A stretch of 64,000 bases of DNA from Panagrolaimus kolymaensis (Eukaryota; Nematoda; Chromadorea; Rhabditida; Panagrolaimidae). The notes under the pieces are model-generated. The model made no database searches. It was given only the letters and a program-made list of their open reading frames with translations, and had not been told where the DNA came from. The translations under genes and the position numbers were made by a program. The stretch's first letter is position 1, and each line of letters opens with the position of its first letter. Positions 61,308 to 64,000 of this stretch are shown here, in pieces. Location of the stretch: NCBI GenBank assembly GCA_028622995.1, contig JAJQJQ010000002.1, positions 7,998,001-8,062,000 on the forward strand, in the 5' to 3' direction.

Positions 61308-64000
61308 TTACAAAAAATATGCAACAAGTTCTTCAAATTCAGGTAACACTTTTTCATTATCATTCTTTGATTTTTTAATGGAAATTTGAGGTTTGGAAGA
61401 TGGTGGATTATGAAGGAAGCGTTCAATTTTATTTAAAAATTCTGCAACAGTTTTTTCAATTTCATAATTTGGTTCATATAAAAATAGATTTCTGAATCGG
61501 GGACGGCCAAGTTGTGGAGCTGCTGAACGACGAGGAGGTTCAACTTCAATCGTCATTCGTCCAATTCGTTCTGTGGCTTTTTGAAGTTGTTGGGCTGAAT
61601 TTGCAACTAATGCTTTTTTACTTTGTCTTTGTGGTGGATGGTTTGTTGAAGAACTAGAAGATGATGATGAAGGCTGAAATTAAAGTTTTAATAACTATAA
61701 AATATCTAAAACATGAATTGGACAAACCTGAGTAGCTGCTTTATTTTGTAAAAATCTTTCCGAATGTTGAATTGTTTGCTGAGAAGGCATAGAAATTGAA
61801 GTATTACTTTGTCCTGCTCGATCTGTTAAAGTTGGGGAAATGGATTGTCTTAGTGCTGTAGAAACTTCAGATTGTGGAGGTCTTTGAACTTGCGGGAATT
61901 CAGGTTGTGGAAGAGGATGCTCAATGGTTTCAGTAATTTGAGGCTCATCAGTTTCAAAATCAACCAAAGTTTCAGTATTTTCTTCACGAATTTGTAATTG
62001 TTTTGCAACATGATTCTTTAATGAAATGTTTTTATCAAGCTAAAAAAAATAGTTAAACAACTACAGTAAAGAAACCTCTCAATAATCCATCTATTCAATG
62101 CTCACAAAAGAAGCTTACATTTAATGTATCATCATCCATCGTTCCACCCGGAGAGGCTTTATCAACAAAATTAAAAACCGTTTGGGCATTTTTCTTTATA
62201 TTTGTTTCAACAATCATCCAAAGAGTTTCAGCTTGAGAATTAATTCTTCCATTAGTTCCTGAAATAAGTCCACCATTTGAAGCTTCCCAATAATTTTGAA
62301 AATAATAATTATATTTAGGAAATGTTGGAAAATCATAAGCGTGGCCTTTTTTAATTAATTTTTGTGATAATGGGGCTTGATATTTAATTTTTTGAGCTTT
62401 TATAACCATCTAAAAATTCTTAATTAAATAAAGTCCTAAAAGTGGGATCTTACCAATCCATAAGTATCATTAATTTGTTTACGTCTAACACTAGAATTGT
62501 CACTTTTTCGAATATTCAACGAAACATAATAATTTTTTGTTTCATCAAATGGATTCGCGCGTTTAAACTTTCCAACAATAAAATCACCAAATTCAAATTT
62601 GGATCTTTGTGATTCAGCAATGCGTAAATCAAGGCTTGGGTATTGTATTGAATATAATTTTCCCATTTTACAATTATATAATAAACCATCCGATTCAAAA
62701 ATTGATGGTTCTGATTGTCTTGCAAGTCTTTGGCCATCTTCCGTTAATTCGTACACTTCAAATTTGGCTGGTGCAGTTCGAGATACTTTTACTCGAACTG
62801 GGATTTCATCCACATCTCGATTATGGGCATATGGTAAAAATCTTAAACAGCCTTTTGGATCAGCAATCATTCCAAGTTTTTCATGATGGAAATAACCATA
62901 TTGGTTCATCAGAACATTAAGTTTGATTTCAAACTGAAAAATGAATGGTAAGTCAAAGGTTCAGGTAAAGCTAAAAAAGTTATTTATCAGATTTCAAAAT
63001 TATTCTAAAAGTCATAAGTAAGCGTTAAAGGCTTGCATCTTATTGTTGCCAGCGACATTCTCTTTTAGAGCGTTCATTTCGGCTAAAAGACATCAAGCAG
63101 CAACTTACAATATAAACTTTATTTTGAATTTCTAAATATTTCAATGGTGTTTCATGTCGATAAGTAGCTGTAACAATATACATTTTTTCAAGCGGATGTT
63201 TAACATAATCCATTTGAAATAATGCTCCAATTTTTGCTTCATTTTCCCAATTAACTCCAAACATAATGGGTAGAGTTTCATGTGAATTAATATGAAGCAC
63301 ATCAAGATCCGAATAACGAAATCCCGTAACATTAGCTTTAAAATTTTCATTATCTTTTAATTCTGCAACATCATCAGCTAAACCATGAAAATTTGGATCA
63401 TTTTCAGCCCATGTCTAAAAAAGTTTTTGATTTAATAAAATAAGTTTGCGTGTATGGAAAAAACTTACAGAAGCAAAAGTTAAACTTTGATCAGCAGCAA
63501 CGGATAAAACTTTATAAATTCCAAAAGCAGTTCGTTGTTGAAAGACTCGATTTTCATCAAAAACTATTAAACATTCATATACAAGATTTGGATAATATTC
63601 CATTAAAGGCTGAGTTAATACAGATTGACCAAATTCAATACAAAATGCTTTTGATAATTCTTGATCAAAAACGCAATTGAGTCGGAACTAAAATTAAACA
63701 TACAAATATTTGGGGTTAAAACTATGATGAATTTTGGTTCATGAACTTACACAATTTCTTCCATCAATAACTTCAGCCACAACTAAATCCGATGAACCTT
63801 TTTTATATGTTAACACTCGTTGATGTTGATCTAAAATAAATTCCACTTTTCTTCCAAATTCTAAATCCCATTGTTTTCTCCATCGTTGTTCATGATTTAA
63901 TTTTAATCTAGGTGGCGGAGTTGTAAGCCTCCTGGGAATTCCATAAATCACTTGATTTTCTTGACAAAAAACATAAAATGAAAATTCTCTTGAAACTCTT
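61308..64000 (-). CDS. Uncharacterised protein, 3' portion only (5' end beyond window)
   Basis: Seven visible exons close in phase: from beyond 64000 to 63751, then 63469-63687, 63109-63414, 62454-62933, 62119-62409, 61728-62039 and 61308-61673, giving about 740 residues. The first 500 or so look folded, with alternating beta-type segments (VIYGIPRRLTTPPPRLKL, FGDFIVGKFKRANPFDE, SREFSFYVFCQENQ). The last 220 are Pro/Gln/Ser-rich and disordered, ending in a helical segment (FEELVAYFL). There is no signal peptide or TM segment in the visible part. The order of a structured body and a disordered tail resembles nematode germ-granule or small-RNA pathway scaffolds, but I recognise no specific family and assign no function. 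Confidence 0.75.

Overview
The window is nuclear DNA of a nematode. The evidence is very AT-rich sequence with long A and T runs, many short GT-AG introns (about 45 to 120 bases) ending in TTTTAG or TTTCAG, and a gene set typical of nematodes: an srsx-like GPCR, a lgc/acr-type Cys-loop channel, a nematode globin, and a four-domain serine carboxypeptidase built like C. elegans K10C2.1. I cannot name the species. A clade IV or V free-living or parasitic nematode would fit. All gene models below were spliced by hand from the sequence. In nearly every case the reading phase closes across every junction, and the exceptions are stated.

Layout. 1-2.8 kb: no gene seen. 2.9-4.7 kb (+): GPCR. 4.8-4.9 kb: a relic of the 3' end of a channel gene. 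5.9-8.4 kb (+): a Sema-PSI-IPT membrane receptor. 8.9-10.7 kb (-): a Cys-loop channel. 11.2-13.6 kb (-): two small related genes, one with two AT-hooks. 14.1-15.2 kb (-): a secreted Cys-rich glycoprotein. 15.7-17.2 kb (-): beta-tubulin. 18.8 kb: a GC-rich hAT-type MITE. 19.6-22.5 kb (+): a SET1/COMPASS histone methyltransferase. 23.6-25.3 kb (+): epsin. 26.0-26.4 kb: a 27-bp minisatellite. 26.6-27.1 kb (-): a UDP-glucuronosyltransferase relic. 27.3-38.0 kb (-): a globin gene with two alternative 5' ends and very large introns. 38-46.5 kb: a gene desert with two MITE or foldback elements. 46.5-47.2 kb (+): a small secreted Lys-rich protein. 48.7-59.3 kb (+): a protein of about 2,371 residues with four carboxypeptidase domains and a mucin-like, probably GPI-anchored tail. 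59.4-59.8 kb: a second hAT-type MITE. 60.2-60.6 kb (+): a divergent histone H4 gene with introns. 61.3-64.0 kb (-): the 3' part of an unrecognised gene that runs off the window.

The main non-obvious find is a complete-looking U4 snRNA gene at about 53.58-53.72 kb, inside an intron of the carboxypeptidase gene and on the same strand. The fourth carboxypeptidase domain has lost its catalytic Ser and His and looks like a pseudoenzyme fused to three apparently active ones. The globin has two alternative first-exon sets that both enter the common body in phase 2. The genes are otherwise an ordinary nematode mixture with no operon-like clustering, and no single pathway links them.
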